Shown here piece after piece: positions 16,823 to 25,240 of a stretch of DNA of 64,000 bases. The DNA is from Bryobacterales bacterium (GTDB taxonomy: Bacteria > Acidobacteriota > Terriglobia > Bryobacterales > Bryobacteraceae), in assembly GCA_009697505.1 (NCBI GenBank), contig SHUD01000001.1, positions 1-64,000 of the forward strand. Reading direction: 5' to 3'. The position numbers were made by a program, and so were the translations under genes. How positions within the stretch are numbered: the stretch's first letter is position 1; every line of letters begins with the position of its first letter. The notes beneath the pieces are model-generated. The model was not told the origin of the DNA. It saw nothing but the letters and a program-made list of their open reading frames with translations, and did no database searches.

Positions 16823-17713
16823 CTACGCCGGCGCGGGTAGCGCCACCAGTTGCTTCTTGGAATAGGTAGACTGCCCGGCTTCGAAAGCTTCTACTCCATG
16901 GCAGGTGATCTCAAAGCGGTTGTTGTCCGAGCGGATAATGCAGCGCTGCTCTCGCAAGAACCACAGCGCGAATTCCAGATGCTCAATGGGGCAACCCAGC
17001 AGTTCCACGAAGTCGCGGGCGCGCAGGGAGGATTCCCGGGTATCGGTCATGCGTTTGGCGTAGAGCAGCCGGAGAATCCCCTGGCGCTTGCGGAGTTCCG
17101 CTTGCACGCCTTCCGTGCTTTGCAGGGAGTCGAAGATGCGGTACCGGCTCTTATCTTGCGAAGCGAGTTGCACATCGAAGGCCGCGCGTTTTTCTGGATC
17201 GCCGAGAATCGCGTGCGCCTCCACCACCCTGCGAAACTTCTCGTCGTTGCCGGTGTCGATGTTGTCGGGATGATAGCGCTGCGCCAGCACATGAAAGACG
17301 CGGCGGATGGTGTCCGTGTCGGCGGAGCGGCTCACTTGCAGAATCTCGTAGTAGTCCGCGTCGTCCGTCGAGCTGGGAGCGGGCGCGTTGACCGGCTCCT
17401 CGCGGACCGCCTCGGGCGCCAGCTCCGCCTGATATTTTCCGATTCCGGTAATCCGGCAAGAAAGAACGCGGTATTGACCCAGCAGTGGAGCGCGGCCCTT
17501 GCCGGTATCCACTTCGCCCGCGATGCTCACCAGGAGACTTGCTCCCAGCGCCGTGTTCAGTTGGACCCGGATGGTACCTTCGCCGTGCCCTAAAAGGCGG
17601 CCCCGCAGCCGCGAAGACGGGCCGCCGCTCGCATCCAGAATGACGGTCAATTCGGGATGGGCATCGAGGGATTCTCGAATACGAAGCCGGGCCTGCGTGG
17701 ATCCTGTCTGCAT
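16823..17713 (-). CDS. J-domain (DnaJ-like) protein with an N-terminal PilZ-like domain
   Basis: A 296-residue protein. The N-terminal part (RLRGRLLGHGEGTIRVQL) has PilZ-like strands. The J domain follows at about residue 118: YYEILQVSRSADTDTIRRVF, with the HPD tripeptide in RYHPDN that stimulates DnaK ATPase. The C-terminal 100 residues are helical (ILRLLYAKRMTD, FVELLGCPIEHLEFALWFL) and look like a winged-helix or protein-contact module. ATG 17713 is preceded at good spacing by AGGAG; upstream in-frame starts read through short repeats. It may direct DnaK to a specific client. Confidence 0.85.
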   Translation of the reverse strand: MQTGSTQARLRIRESLDAHPELTVILDASGGPSSRLRGRLLGHGEGTIRVQLNTALGASLLVSIAGEVDTGKGRAPLLGQYRVLSCRITGIGKYQAELAPEAVREEPVNAPAPSSTDDADYYEILQVSRSADTDTIRRVFHVLAQRYHPDNIDTGNDEKFRRVVEAHAILGDPEKRAAFDVQLASQDKSRYRIFDSLQSTEGVQAELRKRQGILRLLYAKRMTDTRESSLRARDFVELLGCPIEHLEFALWFLREQRCIIRSDNNRFEITCHGVEAFEAGQSTYSKKQLVALPAPA

Positions 17714-17729
17714 CTGGTCTCCTGTCGTT

Positions 17730-17796
17730 GATCTAGCGGGACGATCTAGCGAGCCGATCTCGCGAGGCCGCGCTGCCAATCGACGTTGATCTATCG
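17730..17796. repeat. Short 13-bp-spaced repeats upstream of the J-domain gene
   Basis: GATCT-based nonamers occur at 17730 (gatctagcg), 17743 (gatctagcg), 17756 (gatctcgcg) and 17788 (gatctatcg). The first three are exactly 13 bp apart. They lie just upstream of the J-domain gene's ribosome binding site and could be regulator sites or simple sequence expansion. Confidence 0.45.
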
Positions 17797-17913
17797 GACA
17801 ATTTGCGCGCGAAAGATAGTACGTGGAATGCCCTAGCACCGCCGCCTAAGGTTAACGTATAGGTCTGCCGGCGGTGGCACTCGGCAAGCAGGGGAACGCG
17901 CGTTTCCGATATA

Positions 17914-19569
17914 ATGAAAGCGTCACGTTACTCAATGTTGACCGTTTCCTTGTCCCCCGCATTCCTATTGTTGGCAAACGGTGTATTTGCGAGCGCCAGC
18001 CGGCTCGTCGACGCTCTGCTTGACACCACGTTTACCGATATTTACCGCCTCCAGCCCTTCGATTACGCCATTCTGGTGCCGTATTTCGCCGTGCTCACCG
18101 TGCTGTCGTGCTACGGTCTGCACCGCTATCACATGATCCGGGGCTACTGGAAGTACCGCAAGCAGATGCCCACGGAGGCGCCGCAAAAGTTCGAGCAGCT
18201 GCCCAGGGTTACCGTTCAGCTACCCATCTATAACGAACAGTACGTGGTAGAGCGCCTGATCGAGGAAACCTGCAAGCTGGATTACCCCCGCGACCTGCTG
18301 CAAATTCAGGTTTTGGACGACTCCACCGACGAAACCCATCCCTTCACCGAGCGCCTCGTCGCGCAATACCAGGCCGCCGGCTGGCCCATCGAGTACATCC
18401 ACCGCGGCAACCGCCAAGGCTACAAGGCGGGCGCTCTGCAAAACGGATTGAACACGGCAACCGGCGAGATCGTCGCCATCTTCGATGCGGATTTCATTCC
18501 ACCGGTGGACTTTTTGCGCCGCACGGTGGATTACTTCGCCGATCCGAAAGTCGGCATGGTACAGACGCGCTGGGGTTATTTGAACCGCCACTACAACGTG
18601 CTCACCGAAGTACAGGCCATGTTGCTCGACGGCCACTTCGTGCTGGAGCATGTGGCGCGCTCCGGCGGCGGCCGCTTCTTCAACTTCAATGGCACGGCCG
18701 GCATTCTCCGCAAGTCCATGATCGAAGATGCCGGCGGCTGGCAGCATGATACGCTGACCGAGGATTCCGATCTCAGCTATCGCGCGCAGCTGAAGGGCTG
18801 GCAGTTCGTCTACGTCCCTTCGATCGAGTGCTTATCGGAACTGCCCGTTGAAACGTACGGTTTCCAAGTGCAGCAATCGCGTTGGGCCAAGGGTCTGACC
18901 CAGGTGGCGATGAAGCTGCTGCCGGCCATCTTGAAGTCGGACGTTCCCTTCAAGGTCAAAGCCGAAGCGTTTTTCCACCTGACGCCAAACATTTCTTACC
19001 CGCTGATGATCCTGGTGAGCGCGCTGATGCTGCCGGTAATGATTGTGCGTTTTTACATGGGCTGGTTCCAGATGATTGTGATCGACCTGCCGCTCATCAT
19101 CGCGTCGTTCTGGTCGATATCGGCGTTTTACGTGGTGGCGCACCGCGAACTTTTCCCGCGGAACTGGAAGCGGGCGTTCCTGTTCCTGCCCGCGTTAATG
19201 GCGGCGGGCGTGGCGCTCACCATCATCAACTCTCGCGCGGTGATCGAAGCGCTGTGTGGATATCAGACCAGCTTCGCGCGCACGCCCAAGTATGCCATCG
19301 GTGGAACGCAACGGGTGAAGATCGAAAACATGCAGTACCGGTGCCGCAGCGGCTGGCTGCCCTACGCCGAGCTCGCGGCCGGTACCTTCTTCCTGGGCAT
19401 GACGGCGTTTGCCATCGAGTCCTTTAACTTCCTCGCGGTGCCGTTCCTGCTGCTCTTTGTGGGCGGCTATTACTGGGCCGGCGCAACGACGCTATGGGAA
19501 GAATATCAGGGCAAGTTGGCGTGGCAGAAGCAGCAGGCCCTGGCGGCCGCTCAGCAAGCCAAGGCGTAA
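17914..19569 (+). CDS. Cellulose-synthase-like family 2 glycosyltransferase
   Basis: A 551-residue processive glycosyltransferase. Two N-terminal membrane helices (12-28 and 52-70) precede the GT-A domain, which has DDS (135-137), the metal-binding DAD (191-193), the catalytic-base TED (282-284) and the processivity motif QQSRW (320-324). Four or more C-terminal helices follow to residue 530. It most likely polymerises and exports a beta-linked polysaccharide. The layout resembles glucomannan synthase-like and CESA-like bacterial proteins, but no bcs partner genes are adjacent. It faces mutS2 tail-to-tail with a four-base gap. Confidence 0.88.
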   Translation: MKASRYSMLTVSLSPAFLLLANGVFASASRLVDALLDTTFTDIYRLQPFDYAILVPYFAVLTVLSCYGLHRYHMIRGYWKYRKQMPTEAPQKFEQLPRVTVQLPIYNEQYVVERLIEETCKLDYPRDLLQIQVLDDSTDETHPFTERLVAQYQAAGWPIEYIHRGNRQGYKAGALQNGLNTATGEIVAIFDADFIPPVDFLRRTVDYFADPKVGMVQTRWGYLNRHYNVLTEVQAMLLDGHFVLEHVARSGGGRFFNFNGTAGILRKSMIEDAGGWQHDTLTEDSDLSYRAQLKGWQFVYVPSIECLSELPVETYGFQVQQSRWAKGLTQVAMKLLPAILKSDVPFKVKAEAFFHLTPNISYPLMILVSALMLPVMIVRFYMGWFQMIVIDLPLIIASFWSISAFYVVAHRELFPRNWKRAFLFLPALMAAGVALTIINSRAVIEALCGYQTSFARTPKYAIGGTQRVKIENMQYRCRSGWLPYAELAAGTFFLGMTAFAIESFNFLAVPFLLLFVGGYYWAGATTLWEEYQGKLAWQKQQALAAAQQAKA

Positions 19570-19573
19570 GCGC

Positions 19574-21964
19574 CTAGCTCTTCAACTCCACGATCGTAGC
19601 TCCCGATCCGCCTTCTTCCGGTGGCGCGATGTAAAACTTCTCCACATGCGGGTGTTGGGCGAGCAGATCCGCCACGGCTCTCTTGAGAATGCCCATGCCG
19701 TGACCGTGAATGATGCGGATGCGGTCCACGGCCGCGAGCGCGGCACTATCCAGGAGCTTGTCGACATGAGCGCAGGCCTCCTCGGCCCGCTGTCCGACGA
19801 TGTTGATCTCGCGGAAAGTCCCTTCAAAGCTGGGACCCTGACGGAATGTGACACTGGGCCGCGCGGCGGGTGCTCCCGCAGGCGCAAGAACCTCCTCTAC
19901 CTCGGTCTCGGGAACTTTCATTTTGAGAAACCCGGCATCCACCTCGAGCATTCCGTTGGCTAAGACGCGCCGTACCGTCGCCGGCTGGCGGATTCCTTTC
20001 AGGCGCACACGGACGCCTTCGGCCAGCTTTACCCGCGCGGGTTCTCCCGCCGCGACGGCCCGCTTGGGGGTCAATGTTTCCACTGCGGCTTCCACTGCCT
20101 CTTGGAATTCCCGCCGCGTCTTGGTGATTTTCACGCGCGCCTTCTGGCTCAGCTCGCCGAGCGTCTCTTGGGCCTGCTTTTCAAAGCCCGCGGAAAGCTC
20201 GGCGGCGCGGTCTTCCACTTCGCGAATTTTGGCCGCGAACTTTTTCTCCCAGGTTTGATCGAGAGACTGCTCGCGGGCGGCGAGGGCTCGCTCCTTGGTT
20301 GCAACGCCAGAGCGCTCGCTTTCCAACTCGTCGAGCTTTTGCTGCATTTCATTCAGGAAGTGCGCGATATCGCGTTCGGTGGTGGTCAGGCGGGCGCGGG
20401 CATCTTGGATGAGTGCCGGATCCAAGCCCAGGCGGCTCGCGATATCGAGACCGGCGGACTTACCGGGAGCGCCGAGCCGCAGCACGTAGGTTGGCTGCAG
20501 CGTCGCGTCGTCGAAGCCCATCGAGCCGTTGCGAACGCCCGCCGTTGAAGCGCCGTAGAGTTTTAGTGCAACCAGATGGGTCGAAGCCAGCGTGAACGAG
20601 CCGCGCTTCAGAAAGGCATCGAGCACGGCCGTACCCAGCGCGCCGCCTTCCTCGGGATCAGTGGCGCGGCCCAGCTCGTCGATCAAGACCAGCGAATCCG
20701 GCGTGGCGTGCTCCAGCATCCCGCGGATGGCAACGATGTGCGCGGAAAAGGTGCTGAGGCTTTCTTGCAGCGACTGATGGTCACCGATATCGGCCAGAAC
20801 ATCGTCAAACAAGGGGAACTCGGCGTCCGCCGCCGGAACCGGCAAACCCGCGTGTGCCATCAGAGCCAATAGACCCGCGGTCTTGAGCGTGACCGTCTTG
20901 CCGCCCGTGTTGGGACCGCTGATCAATAACGTGCGCTGCTGGCCGTCGAGATCGAACGTCACCGGCACCACCGCTTTGCTGTGCCTGCGCAGGATGTCTT
21001 CGAGCAGCGGATGGCGCGCTTCCCTGACGATCATGCGCCTACGATCACCCGGGCTGATGCGCGGGACCACGCAGCGGAACTCCAGCGCGAATTCGGCTTT
21101 CGCAAAGATCCATTCCAGCCGCGCCAGCGCCCGGGTGGTGGCCGCGATCTCCGGGGCGTGCGCGCGCAGCCGGTCCGTGAACTCGCGCAGGATGCGATGG
21201 ACCTCGCGGGCTTCCTCTTCGCGCAGCCGGACCAGCTCGTTATTGAGCTCGATGGTTTCGAGCGGCTCGACGAACAACGTGTGGCCGCTGCCGCTGGCGC
21301 CGTGAATCACGCCCTGCACGCGCCGCTCGCGACCCGTGACCACGGGGACTACGAAGCGGTCGTTCCGGATGGTGACGAAATCCTCTTGCAGCGTTCCGTC
21401 CTCGTGATGCGCGCGCAGGAAGCGCTCGAGCGAATGCTGAATCGCCTGCCGCTGCTTTTCCGCGTCGCGCCGTAGGCGGGCCAGCGCCACGCTGGCATGA
21501 TCGGCCAGCACTCCGCCGGGCAGAATCTTCCCGGAAAGTTCATGGGCGAGCTCGCGCAAATCGGCAATCGTGGCTCCCTGCGCTCCCAGGCGAGGAAACC
21601 GGGAAGCGGCGGCGACCAGGATGCCGCGCACTTCCGCCGCCAGATCCAGGACGCGTGTCAACTCGAAGATCTCTGGCCCATCGAGTGTCGCGCCTGCGAT
21701 GCGCAACCGGCCAACGGCGGCGATGGGGTCGACGATATCGCCGAAGTTTACGCGAATGGCCGCCCCGCGGCCGGCCGGTTGTGGCTGCGAGGCCGCGCGC
21801 AGGTACTCGATGCCTTCCGATGTTTCGGCAAGCGCCGTTTCTATCGTTGCACGATCACCGGAGGGAGTTACGCTGGCGAGTTCTCCGCGCCCCAGGGGAC
21901 TGCGCAAATAGCGGCCGAGGAGTGCCCGCAACGCTTCGAATTCCAGAACCTCAGCCGCGTGCAT
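19574..21964 (-). CDS. mutS2: Endonuclease MutS2
   Basis: A 796-residue MutS-family ATPase without the mismatch-recognition domain. Walker A is GPNTGGKT at 350-357 and Walker B is LVLIDELGRATDPEEGG. A coiled-coil clamp-like region lies at about 520-620. The C-terminal 80 residues are an Smr nuclease domain (INIVGQRAEEAC, IRIIHGHGMGILK). MutS2 is linked to suppression of recombination and, in some species, to rescue of collided ribosomes. Its start overlaps the NUDIX gene end by 14 bp, so it is the last gene of the leftward row. Confidence 0.95.
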   Translation of the reverse strand: MHAAEVLEFEALRALLGRYLRSPLGRGELASVTPSGDRATIETALAETSEGIEYLRAASQPQPAGRGAAIRVNFGDIVDPIAAVGRLRIAGATLDGPEIFELTRVLDLAAEVRGILVAAASRFPRLGAQGATIADLRELAHELSGKILPGGVLADHASVALARLRRDAEKQRQAIQHSLERFLRAHHEDGTLQEDFVTIRNDRFVVPVVTGRERRVQGVIHGASGSGHTLFVEPLETIELNNELVRLREEEAREVHRILREFTDRLRAHAPEIAATTRALARLEWIFAKAEFALEFRCVVPRISPGDRRRMIVREARHPLLEDILRRHSKAVVPVTFDLDGQQRTLLISGPNTGGKTVTLKTAGLLALMAHAGLPVPAADAEFPLFDDVLADIGDHQSLQESLSTFSAHIVAIRGMLEHATPDSLVLIDELGRATDPEEGGALGTAVLDAFLKRGSFTLASTHLVALKLYGASTAGVRNGSMGFDDATLQPTYVLRLGAPGKSAGLDIASRLGLDPALIQDARARLTTTERDIAHFLNEMQQKLDELESERSGVATKERALAAREQSLDQTWEKKFAAKIREVEDRAAELSAGFEKQAQETLGELSQKARVKITKTRREFQEAVEAAVETLTPKRAVAAGEPARVKLAEGVRVRLKGIRQPATVRRVLANGMLEVDAGFLKMKVPETEVEEVLAPAGAPAARPSVTFRQGPSFEGTFREINIVGQRAEEACAHVDKLLDSAALAAVDRIRIIHGHGMGILKRAVADLLAQHPHVEKFYIAPPEEGGSGATIVELKS

Positions 21965-22382
21965 GGGTGAATGCTCGTTCCACCGCTTCGATCGTGCCTG
22001 ATGTGACCTTGTAGTCGCGCAGGTGCGCGCAAGGCACCCATTCGACGCGGCTCACGTCATCGCCCGCGTGAAGTTCCCCGCCCGCGGTGCGGCAAATATA
22101 GTCAACCAGGACGTAGTGGTATTCGGCGCGACCCCCGGCATCGCGCATGATACGCTCGAAAAGATCGAAGCGGGAAAGGATTTCCACGGTCAGACCGGTC
22201 TCTTCCAGTACTTCGCGGCGCAGAGCGTCCTCGAGCTTCTCGCCAGTCTCCAGCAAGCCGCCGGGAATCGACCACCAACCTTTCAGCGGCTCGCCCGCGC
22301 GCTCGACCAGCAACACCGTGTCGCCTTCGAAGATGATCGCGCCGACGCCCAGGAGCGGATGCGGCGGATATTGGCGGCTCAT
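21951..22382 (-). CDS. NUDIX hydrolase
   Basis: A 143-residue pyrophosphohydrolase with the complete Nudix box GGLLETGEKLEDALRREVLEETGL (Gx5Ex7REUxEExGU), which binds the catalytic divalent metal. The N-terminal HPLLGVGAIIF strand and the later EYHYVLVDYICR strand fit ADP-ribose or nucleotide-sugar type hydrolases, but the substrate cannot be set. It overlaps mutS2 downstream and starts one base from the SMP-30 gene stop upstream, so the three are probably co-transcribed. Confidence 0.9.
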   Translation of the reverse strand: MSRQYPPHPLLGVGAIIFEGDTVLLVERAGEPLKGWWSIPGGLLETGEKLEDALRREVLEETGLTVEILSRFDLFERIMRDAGGRAEYHYVLVDYICRTAGGELHAGDDVSRVEWVPCAHLRDYKVTSGTIEAVERAFTHARG

Positions 22383-22383
22383 C

Positions 22384-23259
22384 CTAGTAGGGAAGCGCCC
22401 CTTTCACGCCCAAGCGCACGCGGTACACGCCGGTGCGCGCCGTGATATACAGCGAGGCCAGGTCCTGATCCCCAAACGCCAGGTTGGAGGGCGGCTCGCG
22501 CAGAGGCACCTCTCCCAAGAGCTTCGCGGGTCCGTTGTTCGGAAGCGCGTAGACCAGTACGCCTCTTGCCGCGACGTACAGATTCCCCTTTTCGTCGGTG
22601 CGGATGCCGTTAGGAACGCCAGGAATCCTCTCCACAACCGTGCGCTCTTTAGACGCCGCGCCTTTGCCATCCAGATCGTAGGCGCGCACGACGCGTGCGT
22701 CGGAATCGGAAACGTAGAGCGTCCGGCCATTGGGGGAGAGCGTGATGCCGTTGGGGCGCGTCTTCCACTTCGCGACCACGTCGATCTCGCCCTTGGGTGT
22801 AACGTGGAACACGCCGTAGTAGTCCATCTCGCGCGCATCCTGCTGCGCGCCGAAGGCGGGATCGGTGAAATAGACGTGGCCGTCGCGCCGCACCACAATA
22901 TCATTGGGCGCGTTGAAGCGCTTGCCTTCGAAGCGCGCCGCCACGATCTCGATCTTCCCGTTTTTCAAAGTGCGCGTCACGCGGCGCTCGCGAAACTCGC
23001 AGGTGTAAAGGCGCCCTTCCACGTCAAACGCGTTACCCATAACTCCGCCGGCTCGCTCGGCGAACACGGTATCCCCGGCCGCGCTCAGCTTGTGAATCTT
23101 GTCGACCACCGAGTCGCTTACCAGCAGGTAGCCGTCGTAGGACCACACCGGGCCTTCGGCGAAATGCAATCCGCCACCCACCCTGTCCACGGCAATGTGG
23201 CTGAAGTCTTGCGCGGTGAGCGCGGTCGCGGCCGCCAATGCTAGGAGCGGAATCTTCAC
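22384..23259 (-). CDS. SMP-30/gluconolactonase-like beta-propeller protein, exported
   Basis: A 291-residue protein with a short signal peptide ([17 protein letters not shown]) and a six-bladed propeller. Family motifs include LHFAEGPVW with the metal-binding Glu, NAPNDIVV with Asn and Asp, [19 protein letters not shown] with the metal Asp, and [17 protein letters not shown]. Members are lactonases (gluconolactone and similar) needing a divalent ion. Being periplasmic, it may open a sugar lactone made by a dehydrogenase. Its position downstream of the exporter-like genes does not reveal a substrate. Confidence 0.85.
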   Translation of the reverse strand: MKIPLLALAAATALTAQDFSHIAVDRVGGGLHFAEGPVWSYDGYLLVSDSVVDKIHKLSAAGDTVFAERAGGVMGNAFDVEGRLYTCEFRERRVTRTLKNGKIEIVAARFEGKRFNAPNDIVVRRDGHVYFTDPAFGAQQDAREMDYYGVFHVTPKGEIDVVAKWKTRPNGITLSPNGRTLYVSDSDARVVRAYDLDGKGAASKERTVVERIPGVPNGIRTDEKGNLYVAARGVLVYALPNNGPAKLLGEVPLREPPSNLAFGDQDLASLYITARTGVYRVRLGVKGALPY

Positions 23260-23263
23260 CTAC

Positions 23264-24469
23264 TTAGAAACTATAGCGAACGGCAAGCGACAGGTAGGAA
23301 TTGCGGTGGTATTGTCCCAGGAAATCGCTCGCGCTGCCGCGAATCCAGGCGACGCCCGGAGTTACACGCCAGTGCTGACCAAAGGTCTGCGAATATTCGA
23401 AGCGCACGAAGGAACCGCCCGCGCGCACGGCGGATTCGACGACCAGGCTGCGATTCACGTCGATGGTGAGGGCGGCGCGGCCGACGAAAGATTTCGCGAA
23501 GCCGCGATCCGGGGTGAAGCGGAGCGGGTTATTGGCGCCTTGCGTAACGGTTTCGCCCGCATAGCCTCCCACCAGGGACCATTCCTTCACCTGGCGCTCC
23601 ACCTGAAGCACGTAAAGAACGTAATTCTGCGCGCCCGGCGTAGAGGTCGTGAAGTATCCGGCCTCGCCTTTCACGGTTACCCAGGGCAATTGGACCGCCA
23701 TGTCCGCCCCGTACATGCGCATCGTGGGATAGAAGCGCTGCGCGCGAACCACGGCGGTTCTGGGATCGAACTGCGCATCGAAGAGCGGCAGCGAATTGAA
23801 GCCGTCGAAGTAGGAGAGCGAGTACTCGTAGCCGGAGGCAATGTGATTCCAGCGCGCGCCGTATTGTCCGCGTCCCGGATAGCGTGCGCCGGCATCCACA
23901 ATCGCGACACCATTCGATCCCGGAGGCAGCGCGGTCCCGCGCTGATTGAGCAACGGTGTTCGGCTGGGAGTAAACCAGGGCTGCCAGATCACATCGAAAG
24001 AATCGTTGGCGCCGGCGACGGTGACGCGCGCCGCCGTGACGCCCAGGAAGTCACTGTCGACCACGCTGCTCAAGTAGTCTCTCGGCGCAAAGCGGTCCGT
24101 GGGCGTGAGGATGTCGGTCTTCCCCCAGCGGATCAACTGCCGCCCCAGTTCCGCCGTGACCTTGTCCTTGTGGATGGTGGCGCTGAGCTGCCGCAGCGCG
24201 AGCGCGGGCCTCTGCGTGGTACGGTCGTCCAGACTCACGCGCAACTCGCGGTCCACTTGCCGGTGCGTGTCGAGGCGCGCGTCGAAGGAACCGTTGAATT
24301 TCAGCCACGACGCGGATTTATAGGACCCTTCCCAGCGGAGGAGAGATTGATTGACCCCTTGCGCGCTGTCATTCGGCGCGTCTTGCGGAAACAGCAGAGC
24401 GCGGCTTTCGAGGAAGCCGCGCTGGTCGATGCTTTGCGCGAGCAACGCCAGTAATAACAACTCCGTCAT
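23264..24469 (-). CDS. Outer-membrane beta-barrel protein, DUF1302-like
   Basis: A protein of about 401 residues with a signal sequence (MTELLLLALLAQS) and alternating amphipathic strands throughout. It ends in ...SLAVRYSF, the C-terminal aromatic signature used by the BAM machinery. The block GRQLIRWGKTDILTPTDRFAPRDY matches DUF1302-type porin-like proteins, which are often encoded beside LolA-like carriers and an export pump. ATG 24469 is preferred over a GTG at 24493 because it places the signal peptide at the N-terminus. It follows the LolA-like gene and overlaps nothing. Confidence 0.8.
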   Translation of the reverse strand: MTELLLLALLAQSIDQRGFLESRALLFPQDAPNDSAQGVNQSLLRWEGSYKSASWLKFNGSFDARLDTHRQVDRELRVSLDDRTTQRPALALRQLSATIHKDKVTAELGRQLIRWGKTDILTPTDRFAPRDYLSSVVDSDFLGVTAARVTVAGANDSFDVIWQPWFTPSRTPLLNQRGTALPPGSNGVAIVDAGARYPGRGQYGARWNHIASGYEYSLSYFDGFNSLPLFDAQFDPRTAVVRAQRFYPTMRMYGADMAVQLPWVTVKGEAGYFTTSTPGAQNYVLYVLQVERQVKEWSLVGGYAGETVTQGANNPLRFTPDRGFAKSFVGRAALTIDVNRSLVVESAVRAGGSFVRFEYSQTFGQHWRVTPGVAWIRGSASDFLGQYHRNSYLSLAVRYSF

Positions 24470-24505
24470 GCACCCGGCGTCCTCATTGCGCACCCCACCG
24501 TCTCA

Positions 24506-25240
24506 TCACGCACCCCGCCGCAAGGCATCCAGTGTGAAGTCGGGGTCCTTCCTGGGGATGTTGTACTCCAGCTTGTCGTACTTGAGAATGGTCCGGCTAT
24601 TGCGGGTGACATCGTGTACTTCAGTTGTGCGCGCCGTCCAGATGCCCTTCACTTGCTCGAAGTCGCGATAGTCAATGACGCGGACCAGTCCCTTCTTGTT
24701 GTACGACTCGATCTTTACGATCGTGTAATTGTCTTTCTTCACCCAAAGATATCCGTAGGTGTATTGAGACGACTTGCGGGGAGTGGATTGCAGCTTCCAC
24801 GCGCCGGCTTCTTCGCCGAGGAACTTGTAGTCGTACTGCTCTACGTCGCGCTCCTCCAGATCTTCGAAACTGAAATCGGTACCGAAGAAGCGCGTAGAGC
24901 GGTCCTGCAAGGCGATGCGCTGTTCGCGGCCGATGGCGGGCCGCCAGATCCATTGATCGCTGGCGCGGTCGGGATGATTGACGATCAGCAGCCCCACGCC
25001 TTTCACCTCGGCCGGCACAGTGAAGCGCAGCACGCCTTTGCTTGCGCCGAAATCGCCCAGCCGATCGAAGGTCCAGCGCTTGGTGGCGATGCGGTTGCCG
25101 CCGCCGATCACTTCCAGCGTTCCTTCATAGTGCTGCGATGTGGAATGCTGGCGCTTTTGCACTTCCTGCATGATCTGCCGGGCGTCCTGTGCATGCACGC
25201 ACGAGGCAACCAGGGCGAGCGCGAAGAGCATCCTATTCAT
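24506..25240 (-). CDS. LolA-like outer-membrane lipoprotein-sorting family protein
   Basis: A protein of about 244 residues with a signal peptide (MNRMLFALALVASCVHA) and a LolA/LppX-type half-barrel: strands such as YEGTLEVIGGGNRIATKRWTF, GVGLLIVNHPDRASDQWIW and KYDKLEYNIPRKDPDFTLD. Such proteins shuttle hydrophobic cargo, lipoprotein or lipid, across the periplasm. ATG 25240 overlaps the permease stop by eight bases, showing coupling; a second ATG at 25231 is possible. With the permease, ATPase and barrel it fits a transport chain. Confidence 0.85.
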   Translation of the reverse strand: MNRMLFALALVASCVHAQDARQIMQEVQKRQHSTSQHYEGTLEVIGGGNRIATKRWTFDRLGDFGASKGVLRFTVPAEVKGVGLLIVNHPDRASDQWIWRPAIGREQRIALQDRSTRFFGTDFSFEDLEERDVEQYDYKFLGEEAGAWKLQSTPRKSSQYTYGYLWVKKDNYTIVKIESYNKKGLVRVIDYRDFEQVKGIWTARTTEVHDVTRNSRTILKYDKLEYNIPRKDPDFTLDALRRGA

